A stretch of 64,000 nucleotides of DNA. It comes from Strigamia acuminata. Lineage: Eukaryota; Arthropoda; Chilopoda; Geophilomorpha; Linotaeniidae. Position 1 is the stretch's first letter, and each line of letters opens with the position of its first letter. The notes beneath the pieces are model-generated. The model ran no database searches. It worked only from the letters and a program-made list of their open reading frames with translations, and was not told where the DNA came from. The position numbers and the translations under genes were made by a program. The stretch is taken from NCBI GenBank assembly GCA_949358305.1, contig OX442317.1, positions 1,736,001-1,800,000 of the forward strand, in the 5' to 3' direction. Positions 13,584 to 27,200 of this stretch are shown piece after piece.

Positions 13584-14219
13584 AAAAAAGACAACAGTGC
13601 GTGTAGTTCTCGATGTACTTACAATCAATTTTGCGCCAAGTGCGTGTAATCCCACAGAGATTAGACCATAAAACAATTGCAACTAAAACTTGAACTCGGT
13701 TACATTAAAATATTTCATCTTAATTTCGGATCGTTAGCCCTTTTATTTTTTTAAAGCGACACCTTGGTGCGAAACAAGACCCCATTTACACTACGCCGCA
13801 TTAGTTTATATTGCTCGCCTAGTCGCACTTAATGATGCGATGTGGAACATTGCGATAAAAATTACATAAACAATTTTAGAAATGTAAATTCAAAAATAAA
13901 AAACACAAAAAAATCAATAATTCTCGAAAACTTCTTCACACTCGCAAATAAAATAAAATCTAATCATCCATCATTGCACCTTGGGAAAAGCCAATTACGT
14001 TGCATATGTAACTTTTCTCACAAGACGATAAACAAGACATAAAAAAAAAGAATTTACAGCCTCTCAACATATCTGAGATTAAAACAACCCAAAAGGGAAA
14101 GCAAAAGTGTGTAATGTTTGTTATGAAGAAAACAAATTAAGCGTTCTTAATGCCCGTAACAAAACCAACTCAACTTATTTCCTTTTAGATGCATTGACTC
14201 TTTTGGCCTGTGCACATTA

Positions 14220-14516
14220 CAAGCAAATTGCTCGCGCGCGCGTTATGCTGCGCCCTCTCGCGGGAACCGTGGCGCGCTCGTGAAGGCATTGAAAGAGTGG
14301 TGTTGGCATTCTCCATCTGATTGGCGGGGAGGCAAGCGAGCTCGGCGTGCGCGCAGCCGAGCGCGCGCTGCCTCTCCGCCATCCGCCTCCGACACGAACC
14401 TTCGACGCTTATTTCAGCCATTTCCGTCGCTGCATGTTTCTCTTCCAATTTCCCATCAGCTTTTCGAGACTCGTGCAACCGCCACCGGCTCGCGCTGTTT
14501 GGCCTCGCTCATGAGG
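14220..14516 (+). promoter_or_regulatory. GC- and CpG-rich patch ending in a strong splice donor (possible 5'-UTR exon)
   Basis: A GC-rich, CpG-dense stretch in AT-rich DNA (GCGCGCGCG, CTCGCGGG, GCGCGCTGCC), closing with GAG|GTAAGTGTG at 14517. It reads like a first exon of a plus-strand gene; gene A, whose first coding exon needs an upstream partner, is the obvious candidate 6.5 kb downstream. Frames inside are not conserved-looking. Confidence 0.45.
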
Positions 14517-15507
14517 TAAGTGTGCAACATTTAATTTTTTTTTTTTTTTTTTTGAAAAAGTTTTTTTTTGAGTTAGTGTGGTGGGGGGAATGAAAAAAAA
14601 GGGAGCAATATTTTTTTGTTTTTTTTATTTTTTTAAATAAATGAATGGTTTTGAATTTTATGTGTTTTCTGTTTTAAATTGGTTTTGCCAGCTGCCTGCG
14701 TGTGTGTATTGTGTGCAACGGGTCAATGTTCGGGTTCATAAACAAAAGTTCGGTTTCCAAACGATGAAACATTCGAGATATGAAAAAGAGAATGGTGTTC
14801 AGGAAAATGGAAAATGGGAATAAATAAAAAGTGGAAGTTGTAATGTAAAATTTATCGATGCATTTTTAAATAAAGTGCACTCCCAAATGGAAATTGTAAA
14901 GAACAAAAACAAATGGAAAATTTAATTCTCAAAAAAATAATAAAAAAGAAGATTTTTTGCTTTAAAAAAAAATAATAATTTAAAAAAATAATTAAATTCT
15001 TCACAACTTTGGTAAAATAAAAAAAAATAAAAAAAAAAAAAAACATGTCGGAAAAATAATTTCATTTCCGACACAACGACGAAAAAGAGAAAAAGAAGAA
15101 AAAGAAAAGACAATTATTGTAAAGCAGCAAAGCCGAACCAAGCAGAATCTCCTTTTATGATCTCGTTATCTCATTTCCTTAATCAAGTACGACATGCCAA
15201 TCAGAAGGAAACTGACCCCACTGTAATTCACACTCCCGCATTAACCAGAATGTAAGCGAGTAAATGAACAGTAATAAATAAGGCGCCGAAAATTAAACTC
15301 TTGTAAATCTCGCGTTATGAACGTTGTTTATTCACAGCACTGTAACCCAATCGAAAACCAATAGCGAATATAATTTCCTACGTGTGCAATTACATCGATA
15401 TTGCATGAAATTATCACCACAAATTAAATTAATAACAAACCCAATCAAAAACCAACCCAAAAAAGTCCCCAAAATAAAATAACGCCAATTATCCGAACTA
15501 ATTGGGA

Positions 15508-15823
15508 GACATCCAATATGGTTCAAAAATACATCAAAATGTATTGCAATGTGTTTTCAAATGCATTGAGTTTCACAAAAATGCAATTTTGCGTGCAAAT
15601 ATTTGCAAATGATAATACTTTTTGTAAAATTAAAAAGAATTAACTCACAGTGATACGCATATGAAATAGAATTATAAATATATCCCAAAGTGCGTTCCCA
15701 ATACTATTATTTATCAAATTGACTTATGAAATGCTTAATTTAATGCACAAATTATAAACTTAATAATTCTGCGAATTGCTTTATATTTTGAAATGCATTA
15801 AATGAAAAGCAATGCGATTTTTA
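15508..15823. mobile_element. AT-rich MITE-like element, copy 2, right end degraded
   Basis: CCAATATGGTTCAAAAATAC matches the left end of the 13,067 copy; the interior shares TACTATTATTTATCAAATTG-type text. The right terminus is not recognisable. Confidence 0.45.
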
Positions 15824-17669
15824 AGATGAGATAAATGTGTTTGAAAGACGCCCGGTTACGATACAAGAGGCGAGACTGGAGTTTTACCTGGTTTAAGTAT
15901 TAAACTCTCTAGTATTCGTGAAAATTAAAATTAAAATTAAAACTTTTTCGCATTGTCCGTTTCTTTCTTTCTTTTCTCTGGCACGTACGGTGCCAAACTA
16001 AAAGTGCTGGCTCACCAAGGTGCCAAAAAATAGAGAAATCTTTGGAGTTCTAAATGCTGGTGCAAGTCCCGAGTGAACAAAAGTGCAATCATTGTGTGGC
16101 CCAATGTGGATGCATTTACCATTTCACTAAACAGCCTTTTTGCTAAGATCTCTCGGGGTCTACCGCCACCTCCTTCTCATCACGTTCGTGATCGATTTTC
16201 CCCCCCACCCGAACTGAAAAACCTGTGTAAGAGTCAACATCATCGCATCTCGCTGCACTTTTCCTTCTTTCTCTTTCCTTCCCTCCTTTCTTTCTCCTTA
16301 TTCCTTCTTTTTTTCTTTTTAAATGTTTTTCTTTGTAACACCTTTAACGCAGTAATTGCATTTTCAACTCCCAAAGGAATAGTGAGCAAAGTTCTAATTT
16401 CATCGTCGAGTTTATTTACCAACTCTTGTTATTTGTCAACTCGTCATACAACCAATGTCTCGGGGCAAGATGGTCTTGGCAGCTGTCGTGACCTCGCGCA
16501 CACACGCGGCAGCTAAACAAGGGGCGCTCGAGTGGACATTTGAGCAAATCTGGGGCCATTGAACGTGAACCGCATGGGTCACATCATCACGGCCTCTTTA
16601 TGTGCTCCGAGTCTTCTTGTTTAGAGGTGGAGGAAGTTTGGAATCAAATTTCCCAACGTTATGTATCGAAAAACGTCAATTGAAACTCGATTCGTGAGGA
16701 ATTCCTCTGCCCGACGAGCGACGACCGAGTCTCGAGTTAGAAGTGTGCAAAATTATGCATTCATAGTGAAAATATGATGAAATACGGCTAATGTAATTCA
16801 AGCGAATGCAAATGGAATTAAAATGTAAAATTATTTCGTATTTTTTCATTTATTTTTCTCGTCGAAATCTGAATATTTTTTTCAACACTTGTTCTGCATT
16901 CCTGCCCCTGGAGCTTTCCTGCGCTACACCAATAACATTTGGGTTACAACTTGCAATAATATCGATTTTTCCCGATAGATTGTCACAAATAAATGAAACA
17001 ACACAAACGAGGCTCTTTTCTCGGTTAGAACTCGACTCGTTTTAATTGTTTCCATCACTGGACGTTTAATAACCGTCGGTTTTCATTTGATTTTGGCTCT
17101 AGCATCAAAAATTGTTAATTAAAACTTAACCCTTTTAAATGTAATGATTGCAACCGATATCTAGAGTAATAATTTGAATACGAGGTGAGTTCTAATTAGA
17201 GTTAAGTTGCATTTCACAAGAATTAATAGTGTGGGCGACATTACGCAGCGAAGTCAAGACGTTTACTCAAATGCATAAAACTAACAAATATCATAAGTTT
17301 TCTTTTTTCCTCTTTCTATTCTGTCATTTCGCATCCCTAATAACGAGATATTTATGCGAGCATTTACGCTTTTATGATCTCGAAACATCCTCGCACGAAT
17401 TATTTACGTTCGTTTGTATTTGCGCATACCATAAACGCATTTATTTAACACTGTAACAAAAAAACCCGTCCCTTCCTCCGCACTCCACGTATCCTTATTA
17501 GTTCAAATTTGAATGCATAGAATAAGCCGAGCCATGTTTCAAGCGGGTCAACGACAAAACACTATACCGCATGGAACTGCAAAGCAGAGAAAGGCAAATC
17601 CGTACCACGTACTCTTTGATCATGTTAAAAACCGAAGATATAACCGCATACAGTAAACCCTCCTCTACA

Positions 17670-17840
17670 TCACTGCGTAAAGCCGAAGATATACTGCAAT
17701 GCACTGCGTAAAGCCAAAGATTTACTGCAATGCACTGCGTAAAGCCAAAGATATACTGCAATATACTGCAATGCACTGCATAAAACCAAAGATGTACTTC
17801 CAACACATTGCGTAAAGCCAAAAATGTACTGCGTAAAGTC
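17670..17840. repeat. Tandem repeat, about 35-bp unit, 4-5 copies
   Basis: GCACTGCGTAAAGCCAAAGA followed by TATACTGCAAT recurs; the last units are diverged and one is partly doubled. Confidence 0.85.
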
Positions 17841-20639
17841 TAAAAGATTAGGTGCGTCCTTTTTTCAGTGCCGTTTCTTTTTCTAGCAACGCCGACACTT
17901 ATCAGAATGCATTCTTCATTGTCGCTCGTGTTAGATCGTGTTTTGGTTAGATTGGCCATAAAAATTTGAATTGGTTCGTTGAATTGATAATATTATTTGA
18001 TAACGGCAAGTTAAGTCGGCGCTGAAAAACGGTCGTCGTTACTCGCCCTGTAACGTCCGAATAATCTTAGTTCAAGAATTATTAGCAACCGATCAGGGCA
18101 TTCAGAAACAAAACGGAGACCATCACTTTAAATTTGATGCCCTCTCGATTGTTCACGTCAGGAATAACAAGCGATGCAATCCCTTTCAAACTATAGAAAT
18201 ATTTGGACACCGAGTACATGTACGAACATCTACCAGTCAGTCCCATTTGCCTCTTTAGTGGATGGGACAGTCAATATTGTTGAAAAAACTCATCAGTTCA
18301 AATTGAAATGTAGAAAAGATGCGTTTACCTTAGGTCTTGTTTTCGAACGACGTTGCTCTCGTAATATTATGATAGATAACCGTCATGTCCATAGGCCTAA
18401 TAAAATAAACAAGAAAATATAGGTCAGACAATAGAAATGCTTAAGCTTGTAAGCTTGCATTGCATAAAACATGATATTCAAAATGAGTGCACAAGATTTA
18501 CTATTCTAGGAAATTTGAATTTGAAAAGTGACTCTTCTAGCTGATTCCCTACGCTTCATAATTCCATACATCAACTACGTAACCTAATAGGCAATTAGTT
18601 TCCATCCCTAACGGAGCGTGAATAGAGATTGCAAATGCACATCAGCGATGGCCGCAGTCTGCATCGCTTCAACTTATCATGGCAACTCAACTCTTGCTTT
18701 TATCGTCATTTTCATCTACCATTATAAATAACTAAAAAGTTTACAACTTCAACTCGCACCCCAACTTTCTGAGAATATTTACTCACGCTCTTGCGGTCGC
18801 GAGTCAAAGTTGAGCCGACAGGAGATGCGGCGCCTTGTCGGTCTGCACCGCAATAACGTGTCCATTGGCCAAGCATCACTGCTACAAGTATCATCCATAG
18901 GGCTAGCAAATACGTTAAAATTATATTATAAAACGCATTATTTAATTTATTAATTCCGAGAAATGCAATATATAATTGTTCAAAATAATATTGGAAAATA
19001 AAACAAATTAAATAAATAAAATAAAATAAAATAAGGTAAAATGTGTGCAAAATTCCAAAATATATTCTTGAATCAGATTTAGCTGTTTTTATTTTCGATA
19101 TTTGTCACCGGAACAAATTAGAAGTAAAATTTAAGAAGAAAAAAAATTAAAATTTCTAATCCGTTGAATCGTCTACTTTTGTTGGCTCCATTACGTGCAT
19201 GCATTAACGGAAGATTTAAAATTTTAATTTTTAAATATAAGCCTTTGTTTATCTCATGCTTGGCTCTTTTGAAAACAATATTCAGAAGTAAAAATAAAAT
19301 ATTAAATTTTATATTTTCCAGGGGTGTTTATGTAGTACAATTTACAAAATAAATTACTAACGGTTTCAATTAATTGCATTACGATTTGCTACTGGTGTAA
19401 TTACCATTAAAAAAAACACAGCTGCTTGATGACCCCTTTGTTATCTCCTTATTAAACTGACCAATAATTATTACAGCTTTTAAAATCGTCAGTTTCTCAT
19501 CGATTTCGAGTGTGATTGTTGTTTCAATTAAATATTCAACGAGCGCGTCACAATACGTTTATAATTGGCACCTAGAAAATTGTAAATAAAAAAAATATTT
19601 AAAAAATGCTAAGTAGCCCCTCCGATAAAATGATGCACCAATTAAATCAGTTAGCAGCGAGTTCGCATCTACAATTGAATTATCCGCCCATCACCCAAAC
19701 GCCCTTTAAACTCATTACACGTCCGTTAATCAATCCATTTTAGACCGAAATTAAACACACAACGAGTCATTTTCTCATCTATTTATTCTTAGAAAATGCC
19801 AAAAATCAATCATTTTTATAAAATATTTTTATATATAAATCCAAAACACGATCAAAAATGGATTTCGCATTAGAAAACACCAGCAAATAAAAGCCACTCA
19901 ATAATATATAAAAAAAAAAAAAAAAAAAATGTAAAAATCTGAACTCCACTTTCAATTCTCATTCATTATGACGATAAGACGTTGCACTTTTTATCCCAAA
20001 AACTATAATTTTCATCGCCCCAGCGAAAAAAGAAGAAAAAAAAGAAAGAAAAAAAAAAAGAAAAAAGAGAATGCGATGCGTGCGGGTTTGAATAGCTCGA
20101 TAGAGGCAGAGAATCCGCTTATAAATTGTGGGTTTATCAATTTGAAGAGGCCTCTCTCTCTCTCTCTCTCCGTGCCGGTTTCAAACTGGATCTGCAGAGC
20201 CTAACGTTTCGCTTTTCATCGGTCTATCCGATCTTGCCATTGCATCTAGGTACGTCATGACGAGTTGACTCGCTACACGCAATTAGCAAACTTTATTACT
20301 TGCATAATTCGCAGTCTCCGGCGTTCGGATAAAGATGCTAAACAGAGAAACAGCTGGCAAAACCACATCAATTGCCATTTTTCATTGCAGATTCATTAAG
20401 CGCGCATTCTTTTTTCCTTCCATCATCCCTTCTTTCTTCCCTTCCCTTGTCTTCGCGAACAAACTTCCAATTTGGCGTAATAATCGCAACAATGTAATGA
20501 CCACATCAAACAATGCACCACGTGGTTATTTGCAGCGAGTGATAAGTCGTAAGCACTTGTTAAGTGAGTTAAACATTCGCAGATAAGTGTTTTTAATAGG
20601 ATTTATGCGCACCCATTTCTCCCATCATCTAATTACACC

Positions 20640-21010
20640 GGTCGCAAGCGCACGCGCGCTCTACCGGAACTGTAGATACGCGATCCGTTGCTACGGCGAC
20701 GGGAGAAGAACCGCAGACGCCGAGCCGCGTTCCTATGGCCGCGAGCGGTAGAAATTGGTGCAAAAATAGGAAACAGCTTTAGTAATCGCTTCGAGGTACA
20801 TGCGATGCACGCGTCACGCTCGGGGTTCGAGACTAGGGTGGTCGGCAAGTGCTTGGTGCGGGGGTGTCGCAGCATCCAAGATGGCGGCCGCGCCCGTCAG
20901 ATGCGATCGATGCTGAACCGAGCTCGGCTCGACTGGAATCCATTAACCGCGGCTTTGCTGCAAACCAAACTCGGCCAATCCATCTATTGGCTCCCGTAAA
21001 CCGGACACGA
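20640..21010 (+). promoter_or_regulatory. CpG-rich proximal promoter or 5'-UTR of gene A
   Basis: A second CpG-dense patch directly before gene A exon 1. It contains CAAGATGGCGGC (20877-20888), a match to the YY1 site often found just after start sites. Whether transcription starts here and which donor joins the acceptor at 21049 cannot be told. Confidence 0.5.
20881..20916 (+). other. Upstream ORF in the gene A leader (candidate)
   Basis: ATGG in good context inside the YY1 motif opens MAAAPVRCDRC and stops at TGA 20914-20916. Relevant only if this stretch is in the mature mRNA. Confidence 0.3.
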
Positions 21011-21049
21011 GCTGTTAATTTCAATTTTTTTCCATTTTTCCGCCCGCAG

Positions 21050-21274
21050 TGAGCGATGTTGGCGAGACCGGGTGATGCCATGATGCTGGCGAGCGTGTGG
21101 CTGGCTGCTCTCGCGATCGATTGCTGGATGGGAAGTGTACGAGGGGACCCGAATGCTAAGCGTCTCTACGACGACCTTCTTTCCAACTACAACCGACTTA
21201 TACGACCAGTGGTAAACAATAGTGACAAACTCGAAGTCAAACTAGGGCTCAAACTAACTCAGTTAGTCGATATG
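21050..21274 (+). CDS. Gene A coding exon 1 (signal peptide and N-terminus)
   Basis: The exon opens after a strong pyrimidine tract and CAG at 21047-21049, so an upstream 5'-UTR exon is implied. The first ATG is at 21056, directly preceded in frame by TGA (21050-21052). Two further ATGs at 21080 and 21083 begin just before the hydrophobic signal sequence and may be the real start. The mature N-terminus ([12 protein letters not shown]) is the usual nAChR alpha-helix. NNS is an N-glycosylation sequon. Donor: ATG|GTAAGT after 21274, phase 0. Confidence 0.9.
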
Positions 21275-24200
21275 GTAAGTCATTGCAATCATTTCAATCG
21301 CACCATTTCACCCCCAATTATACAAAATACAACCTAGAAATAAATAAATATCTTCACTTAATCTCTTTTTACTAACCTAGAATTAAAATAACGTAACAAA
21401 TTATTGCGCAAACTATTCCTACGTAACTGAGGCCCCGAGTTATTTAGTTTTATTTAGTTAGTTTTATTCTAAGTCTGGCACAAATGCACGAGTAAACGAG
21501 TTTGCGTGGATTAAGAATTACGAGTGATTGGTGGCGCCACTTATGTTCGATTAAAATTAAAGGTGAATAAAGTCATTCATCATTAACAATTTTTCATTTT
21601 TGCTCACGATAAACTCGTGATTAAACTATTAGAATCAGCTCCACGTTTTATTACACGTATAACCAACGAGTTATGAACCGGGGCTGCAAACACGCGGTGG
21701 GGCCCTTAAAGATATTTTTTTTTCAAAAAAAATTTTTTTTAACTAGAACCAAAAATTCGCCCCCTGTCGAGGGAGTGGATCTGCCACTGCAAACGGGCCA
21801 CGCGCGCCCAACGCGCGCATTTCCCGTGAGTGATGTGACATTTGTCATGATCAGCTGACAAGCGGGCGCCATTTTATTGGCGAATGCAAACACCAAACCG
21901 TGGGCGATGTTATAAAATTAGTCCAGGTTTGTTTACCCGAGCAGAATGCACGTAGCTGCGGTCCAACTAAATTACTCTTAATGGATCCATTTAGATGTAT
22001 AAATTATTGAGAGAAAAGGTTTATATTCAGAAAGTCATTAACAATTGATAATAAAGAAATATTTTAATGCAAGATGCTATTCTAGATGCCCGAACGTACA
22101 CATTCGGTAAGAATTTGTGCGAGTTATCGCAGAGCCGCAGCGACTGCGAGGCAAATTTGAAACCACAACTCAAATTCTGGGAAAATAATTTGTGGTCGTC
22201 CATTGATATTATAATAATCTGCCCACACAGTTATTTTCATTAAGAAATTTTCGTTAGAACTGCTTCCAAAATTATCGTAATGATCGTCCGTGGGCTTTTA
22301 CAGCCAATTTTCAGGCGGGAAGCCGAAAAGCCACATTTCTCGAATTTCTGGTAATGGTGTCAGATATCATCTCACAGATGCTTGTTCACACCTAACAAGG
22401 TCTAAATTGCTGACACTTTTTTCATCTTTATCGAATATTGGGCTTAATAATAGAAGTTAGTAGAAAGTGAAAGGAAAAGCCTATCTCTGCTGTTCAAACG
22501 ACTAGAACAGAATTACTTCCTTGCATACAAGTCTCAAAATACAAGACTTCACATCTCGCACAATTAATAAAGCAATTCTGTCTTGTGATCGTGGCGCTAT
22601 CCGGCCTAAACGGCACACAATGACGTTATTTTGCGGACAAATGGCGGACAACTGAGATGCATTTTTAGCTATAATGGTACATTTACATTTTATGTTTAAG
22701 TTAAAAATAATGTCTGAAAATTATTTATTAGATTTTTAGATATTAGAGAGTTTGCGGCAGGTACTTTTCCCTTATAAAAACTCCCGTTAAGCCTATAAGT
22801 ACAGTGGAAAACTTATAACTCTACCGGAGCTTACACTATTTCTGAAAATAGCGTAGCCAATCCGCTAGTTTTCCACTATTTACGTCACTCACTAAAAATC
22901 TGGATAAGCATTGAGCTGTTTCGCCGCCATTTTGAATTCTCCGCATTAAATTCGTGTAAATTCACAATAATAAAGTTGCAGCATTGTATTGCAACAGTTA
23001 AAAACAAGAATTCTCTCTTTTTAGGCGAATGAGACATTGCTAGTTTCGATAATCACGTGACATGTATAAGGTTAACTCCAATTTTATAATGATAACTTAA
23101 AACTTCAACCGCAACCCACTTTTACCTTACACTAAATATAGTGTAAAAAATGTCATAATTGCAAGGAAAGGGAAAAGTACCTGCCGCCAAACTCTCTATT
23201 ATTCTTAAATCAAACGTTAAATAAAATTGAACTACTTTATATCGTCCGCCAAAAATGTAAATGCGGAATGTCAGTTGTCCGCCATTTGCCCGCAAAAAAT
23301 TGTAACATTGCTCCTTCTTCGCATTTGTACAGGACAACTTAGATTTTTAAAAAATGGCAGATGTGAAGTCCTTTAGCTGATCGTCCTAGGTCAGGGGTCG
23401 GCAACCTGCGGCTCGCGAGCCGCATGCGGCTCTTTCGATGCCAAGGTGCGGCTCTCCAAGATGCGGCGTCGCTAAAACGTGCGTCGCTAAAATGAAGTAC
23501 ATTCATATAGCTGGAAGAATGTACTTCACTTTAGCGACGCTCGTTTTAGAGACGCTATTTTTTAATCTAATTAAACCTAACCTGACTCAATGAATTGGCG
23601 CGGGCCCCCAAAAATTACCGTTTTTTTGTAAAAAGTCGATGATTTTTGCCGAAAAATCGCCATTTTTTGCGAAAAATCGGCGAATTTTCGGTTATGCGCC
23701 AGGTTCAATTTAGCGCCGGGTTTCAAATTGGCGCCGGGAAAGCGGCTGAAAAAAAATTAAACGCCCAGGCGTTTAAACGGTGGCTCTTTAAAAACTGGGA
23801 AATTATGTAAATTTTAACTTTTGGCTCTTCTGTCTCAAAAGGTTGCCGACCCCTGTCCTAGGTGCAACTGATCCAACGTGATAAATTCAAAAGCGCAAAA
23901 CTGTTAAAATTGCAAAATTACAAAATTGCCTCTGACGAATGTTTTAAAAATTCCACATTTTTGTGCCATTAATTTAAATGATTCAGTACTACGGAATGGT
24001 AAGTTCACACTAGAGTTCACACCGTACACAACGCTAAGAAACATGAGCCGACGCAAACCGGTTGCGCCTCTGCAACATCAAACTTACGTCAGATTGATGT
24101 TAATTTGAACTTCATTGAAGTTGAAGCTTGACATGACACAACGCAGTAAAAGCCGCTTGCATGTAGCCAATCAGAATCATTTCAACTCTCGCCGACTCGC

Positions 24201-27200
24201 GATTTTGACAGCTAGATTTAATTTAGATTTTAATGATGCTGTATTAGAGTTTCTGAAAAAGCGAGTTTCTATAGCAAACATCGGCTTTCGATTTTCAATA
24301 TTTCTTAAACGCGGTTTCACTTTTGGTCTCCGGGTCGTTTTCTTAAAGTAAAAAGAAAATAAAATAAAAAATGCAAAAAAGAAGCCAAGAGCCAATGTAG
24401 ACCGCTAAATGCAACGTGTACAGTTTTAACTCCAGAATTTTCCTAGCACATTGTGTCTTGTGAACACACGTGTCAACCTACCATTAGGCAAAGGATTGAA
24501 TATTTATACACGAGATGGTGTTCAGTCTGTCTTCCTCCTTGTCGTTGTGTCTTGAGGCAGAATCGTACGTTATGCATGCATCGCAAGTGCCTCTTATAAG
24601 CTTTTCCAATGCATAAGAAACTTTTCTATCCTCTATACACAGTTGAATGCACCTAACCGTATGCATTTCCCATAGCACAAGTATCACAAGACATAATGTA
24701 ATGTTTTCGTGCCCGTCTAAACATTAACTTAATTCGATTGCCCGACATCCGACATCCCGATTCAAGATATTAATCTCGACACACAATGACAATCCAAACA
24801 ACAGTAGGCGCATTTTTCCCTTACAGTTAAAGACTATACGGTATAAAAATAGTGTAAGGGAAAAATGATAAATTAAGCTTTTGCGGGCTGCACTTTTCCC
24901 TTATTGCTACACTATTTCAGCCAACTACTGACAGTTAGTAATTTTGGGCCTAAAAATTCAATTTGGGGGCGTAAATGTGCAAATTTCTGCATAAAATTCC
25001 ATTATTATGCCTATAAAGTATGGTTTTGGGCCTAAAATTCAATTTTGGGCCTCACTTATCATTCAATCTACGTACCTATGACTGTGATGTGTTTGATCGG
25101 GACAACAAAATAATCGCCATTTGCAATGGGCAGAGCTAACAATATAGTGTTCTCAATTCTGATTGGCTACGCTATATTTTAATTTAGTGTTGAAAACGAT
25201 ACACTAAAGATTTTTCCCTTACGATATGGCACTAAAATAGTGTACCGTGGAGCAAAATAAGGGAAAAATGCATCCCGCAAACTCTCTAATTTGAAGCTTT
25301 ACGGTATGTTGTTTAGTCTAAATGACTTTATGAATGCGCCTAGACGTAACAAGTGTAGCCTCAAAATCTCCATAGTGATCAATATCCCGCACAGAATGAA
25401 TTAAAACTGGAAAGATTATTCACTATTGTAGTTGGGATTTCACATCTCCATTAAGAAATACGTGGTTCTTCACCCCTAAAACTAGGGTCATCATCATCAC
25501 CATTCGTCTCGATGATTGCCCTCACGCTTCCTCGCTGAATGGGTAAAATCCCAACTGGAAATAATGAATAATCTCAATCTTATTAGAAATCACAATTTTC
25601 CTACAATACCATTTGTTAGTAAAAAAAAATACAATAAAATAAAATGACAAATGACATGTGCAAATGAGATAATGAAAGCTCGAGTGCGGAAACATTGGCA
25701 TACCTTACTTGATATTCTTTGCGGCTTTTCTTTTACGAATGTCAAAACTCGCCCCCTGTGAATACAGGTCATCCAGCTCCTAACCTTCTTTCAGCACCAA
25801 ACTTTGCCTGCAAATTTAAGAATTTACACGAATTTTTAATAATAAAAAATAAATAAAAGTTGAATGCCAGCACATCCAAGACAAGAAATATGTTGACTGC
25901 CAGCACTTTCGAGCCAGAAATATGTGCCAGACAGACTCGAGTCTATACAGCCATTGCCTCAAAAAACAAAAAATTTCTTCTCACCTTATAATAAATTCAA
26001 ATTTAACTCCGCGCACACAACCCAAAGCCCTTTAAAAATGCATTATGTATTCTCCATTTATTAACAACTCGATAAACCATTTGGAAAATATGCAAATCCA
26101 TTAATTACCGTGTTCATTCTATTATAAAATGAAACCATGCGTTTGTTTATAGTGATTCGCTGCTCCCTCGAGTATGAATTTCCACTTTTTTTTCCCAATT
26201 TTCTATTTCTGGCTTCGGGTGTTGATAAAATGATGAATTCGCCTTCTGCTGATAAAAACTTGCAAGTGAATATAGTTAGCATCCCTGGGGCGCGCAGGTC
26301 ACGCAGCGACATTTCACCACCTCGACGTGTCCAAAATTGTCGGACCTCTTCGCTGAAATTATTAATGTACACTTCATTCAGATTTGGAGCTTACGCCGAC
26401 CAAGTTATGCTCCCCAAGTGGCTTCTGAAATGCAACTGTGCCGTGATTTATTTCCCTAATCTTGCGGGAATTATTTTGATCTAGAATCTGAGGTCATATT
26501 TTTCCCAGGTAAAAACTCACTCTTAAAATGGTGTAAATAAAAACGTTGCCATGGCAACTGTTGCACAATTGGTCAGTCTTAAAACCAATCACGAGATCCA
26601 TTTATCTACCTGTCCAAACGGGACACTGTAAATTAAATGTAATGTCACTTTTTTCTCCTCTCTTCGCCGCCTTTTTATTCCGTACGGTTTGACAGAGAGA
26701 TAAAAACAATTTAGGCATTTCACACCTATTGACACGAGATTGGAAGTACAGAAAATAAATTGTATCTCGTGTTGTATACAACTTACTTACTACAATGCGC
26801 CCAAAATTCACGGACTAGCTGTAGGGTGGCTAAAAAGCATTGGTTTTAGTTTTCGTGCAAGCAAAACAATGCACTACCTACAACCGGGCTTTAGGTATGA
26901 CAACAATCGGAAATTATTATTGCCTTATTTCTTCAATTCTAATAAGATGCCATCGTTTATAGATGTTTATACGGTGAAAAAAGTGCCTCTTAAGGCTTAA
27001 GTTTAAAATGCTGCAAATTGTTGTTCACAATCATGCAAAGCGCAGAAAATCGATATTTCTGAATCTTATTGGAGTCGGGTCATTTTATCGAATCCCGTTT
27101 CATCGAATCCAGTTTCAGATACCTAAATATGATGACTTTTTTTTTCTTTTCTCCTAAGAATGCCTAACAAGGGAAGGCCTAACAACCAGCCCTTAACTTT

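Larger units (their letters stand above)
14517..20639. other. Region between the two CpG-rich patches; no coding exon seen
   Basis: If the 14,516 donor is used, this is 5'-UTR intron 1 of gene A. It holds the MITE copy at 15,508, the 17,670 tandem repeat, CT dinucleotide repeats (20152-20170) and homopolymers. Confidence 0.35.

Noticed and set aside
14185-14593. Overlapping ORFs on both strands in the GC-rich patch
   Set aside because: High GC removes stop codons in all frames; better read as a CpG-rich promoter or non-coding exon.
16073-16516. 147-codon ORF with a Ser/Phe/Leu run
   Set aside because: Built on a pyrimidine-rich stretch; no recognisable domain, codon pattern or splice context.
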